DNA of 64,000 nucleotides from Mucilaginibacter sp. (GTDB lineage Bacteria; Bacteroidota; Bacteroidia; Sphingobacteriales; Sphingobacteriaceae), in contig NZ_JANYGH010000058.1 of the NCBI RefSeq assembly GCF_025362475.1, forward strand, positions 310,001 to 374,000. Direction: 5' to 3'. The first letter of the stretch is position 1. Each line of letters opens with the position of its first letter. Below, in pieces: positions 63,101 to 64,000 of this stretch. Position numbers and translations under genes: made by a program. The notes beneath the pieces were generated by a model. That model had not been told where the DNA came from. It was given only the letters and a program-made list of their open reading frames with translations, and made no database searches.

Positions 63101-63916
63101 TTATCTCAACAGCGGGTTCTTCTCCTTTGCAAAAACATTATACACCATCTTATCCAAAAAAGCTGGCAATAACTTGCTCAACAATACGGTTAGTTTTCCC
63201 TGTGTGGTCATGATAAGGGTACGTGAGCGATTTTCTACGCCATCAACAATAATTTTAGCCACCTGGTCAGATGTCATCATCTTGTCCTCTTCCAATGTAC
63301 TTTCTCTTTGCTCTATGCCTTCATTATTAAGCGCTGTATTGCGAATATTGGATGCAGTAAAACCGGGACAGGCAGTCAGGATATGAACACCGGTTTTCAG
63401 GTTCTCCACTCTAAGCGAATCCAGAAACCCATTCATGGCAAACTTTGAAGCGGAATACCCAGCACGGCCGGGCAGGCCTTTATAGCCGGCAATAGATGAT
63501 ACGCCAACTATACTGCCCTGGGTTTTGGTGATTTCGGGCAGGGCATACTTGGAACAATATACTGTTCCCCAAAAATTAACATCCATTAAGGATTTTAATA
63601 CCTTCAGGTCAACATCTTTAAACAAGGCCCTCATGGATATGCCCGCATTGTTGATCAGTACATCAATTTTACCAAAAGTTGTAAGGGTTTGTTTAATGAG
63701 TTGAGCGCAATCATCCTCAACTGTTACATCGCATTGTATGGCTAATGCTTTGGTTTGATAACGCCTTTCAATATCTGCCGTTATAATACAAAGGGTTACA
63801 TACTGGCGGGCGGCAAGTACAACGGTGGCGCCACGTTTGGCACATTCAATAGCTAATGATTTTCCGATGCCTGATGACGCGCCGGTAATAACTATAACTT
63901 TATCATTTAACTTCAT
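63101..63916 (-). CDS. Short-chain dehydrogenase/reductase
   Basis: 271 residues: nucleotide motif TGASSGIG (11-18), NNAGIS, catalytic Ser in GVSSIAGYKG and YSASKFA (YxxxK), then CPGFTASNIR. The absence of an acid at the end of beta-2 (VVLAARQ) points to NADP. Closest general type is the DltE/YqjQ-like SDR group with unknown substrate. Its start overlaps the end of the next minus-strand frame by 14 bases. Confidence 0.87.
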   Translation of the reverse strand: MKLNDKVIVITGASSGIGKSLAIECAKRGATVVLAARQYVTLCIITADIERRYQTKALAIQCDVTVEDDCAQLIKQTLTTFGKIDVLINNAGISMRALFKDVDLKVLKSLMDVNFWGTVYCSKYALPEITKTQGSIVGVSSIAGYKGLPGRAGYSASKFAMNGFLDSLRVENLKTGVHILTACPGFTASNIRNTALNNEGIEQRESTLEEDKMMTSDQVAKIIVDGVENRSRTLIMTTQGKLTVLLSKLLPAFLDKMVYNVFAKEKNPLLR

Positions 63917-64000
63917 AAGTAGACGGGAATAGCTGCGGTAGTCCCTCCACTTTAATTTCGGGCACCCTAAATAAATATTTGGTGGCGAAGATAATCATCG
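63903..64000 (-). CDS. C-terminal end of an unidentified protein (partial)
   Basis: The frame entering from the right edge ends with TKYLFRVPEIKVEGLPQLFP then STYEVK and a TGA at 63903-63905, overlapping the first codons of the SDR gene. Such an overlap is typical of co-translated genes in this genome. An ATG at 63998 could be its start, in which case it would be only 31 residues. Too little is visible to name a family. Confidence 0.4.
   Translation of the reverse strand, partial: MIIFATKYLFRVPEIKVEGLPQLFPSTYEVK

Noticed and set aside
1..64000. tRNA, rRNA, insertion sequence, prophage or integrase
   Set aside because: I looked for CCA-ended cloverleaf regions, transposase DDE or integrase motifs and rRNA segments and saw none.

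Overview
The window looks like chromosome of a Bacteroidota bacterium of the Sphingobacteriaceae, most like Mucilaginibacter or Pedobacter. The evidence is the moderately AT-rich DNA, promoters of the TTTG-N19-TAnnTTTG type, many OMP_b-brl_3 and TonB-plug outer-membrane proteins with SPI/SPII signals, glycan-degrading enzymes (GH78, GH29, GH27, GH127), LytS/LytTR two-component genes, and family-typical DUF47, DUF2911 and DUF3810 proteins. I see no rRNA, tRNA, transposase, phage gene or CRISPR array. The genus assignment is inference from gene content.

Layout. 1-4.0 kb: 5' end of a GH78 alpha-L-rhamnosidase, a polysaccharide deacetylase and a large MG2/TonB-plug protein broken by one frameshift. 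4.1-5.0 kb: a DinB protein and a small membrane protein. 5.3-12.8 kb: an L-fucose catabolic operon on the minus strand (mutarotase, GH29 fucosidase, UxaA-type dehydratase, SDR, FAH-family hydrolase, fuconolactonase-like amidohydrolase) with an AraC regulator upstream. 12.9-15.5 kb: two tandem paralogous outer-membrane proteins. 15.6-20.8 kb: a TonB-type barrel protein divergent from a LytS/LytTR pair. 21-24.4 kb: a three-gene signalling cassette (cyclic-nucleotide-domain histidine kinase, receiver domain fused to a thioredoxin-reductase-like flavoprotein without the CxxC, UBP-type zinc finger). 24.6-38.3 kb: DoxX, a sugar isomerase-like protein, a penicillin acylase-family hydrolase, a DUF3810 metalloprotease, DUF2911, an intact paralogue of the broken MG2/TonB-plug gene, a DUF47/PhoU-like protein, a second barrel receptor and a half-size EamA transporter. 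38.5-46.9 kb: an OmpR/histidine kinase pair followed by a complete RND efflux operon and a YncE-type propeller protein. 46.9-49.0 kb: a ceramide delta-4-desaturase (DES1/DEGS1)-like enzyme next to a sterol desaturase/fatty-acid-hydroxylase family enzyme. 49-55 kb: a secreted propeller-like protein, GH27 and GH127. 55-57.8 kb: small secreted proteins and a Sua5/YciO protein. 58-62 kb: a partial trp operon (trpD, fused trpF-trpB, trpA) preceded by a leader peptide with three Trp codons and an attenuator. 62-64 kb: a KirBac potassium channel, an SDR and the end of another gene.

The most interesting items are: the adjacent pair of diiron lipid-modifying enzymes that mirrors eukaryotic DES1 and SUR2; the kinase/REC-flavoprotein/ZnF-UBP cassette; the trp attenuator with a WWW leader peptide; a hairpin with an identical 10-nt loop GGGTGAGATA and covarying stem found twice, once with no gene upstream; and a dispersed family of about 91-bp hairpin repeats at three intact and one decayed locus. 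Several long intergenic inverted or tandem repeats, all untranslated, fill the gaps between transcription units.

All functions are read from motifs and family memory, without database searches. Start codons are often uncertain because this phylum lacks strong Shine-Dalgarno signals; where I prefer a downstream start I say so.
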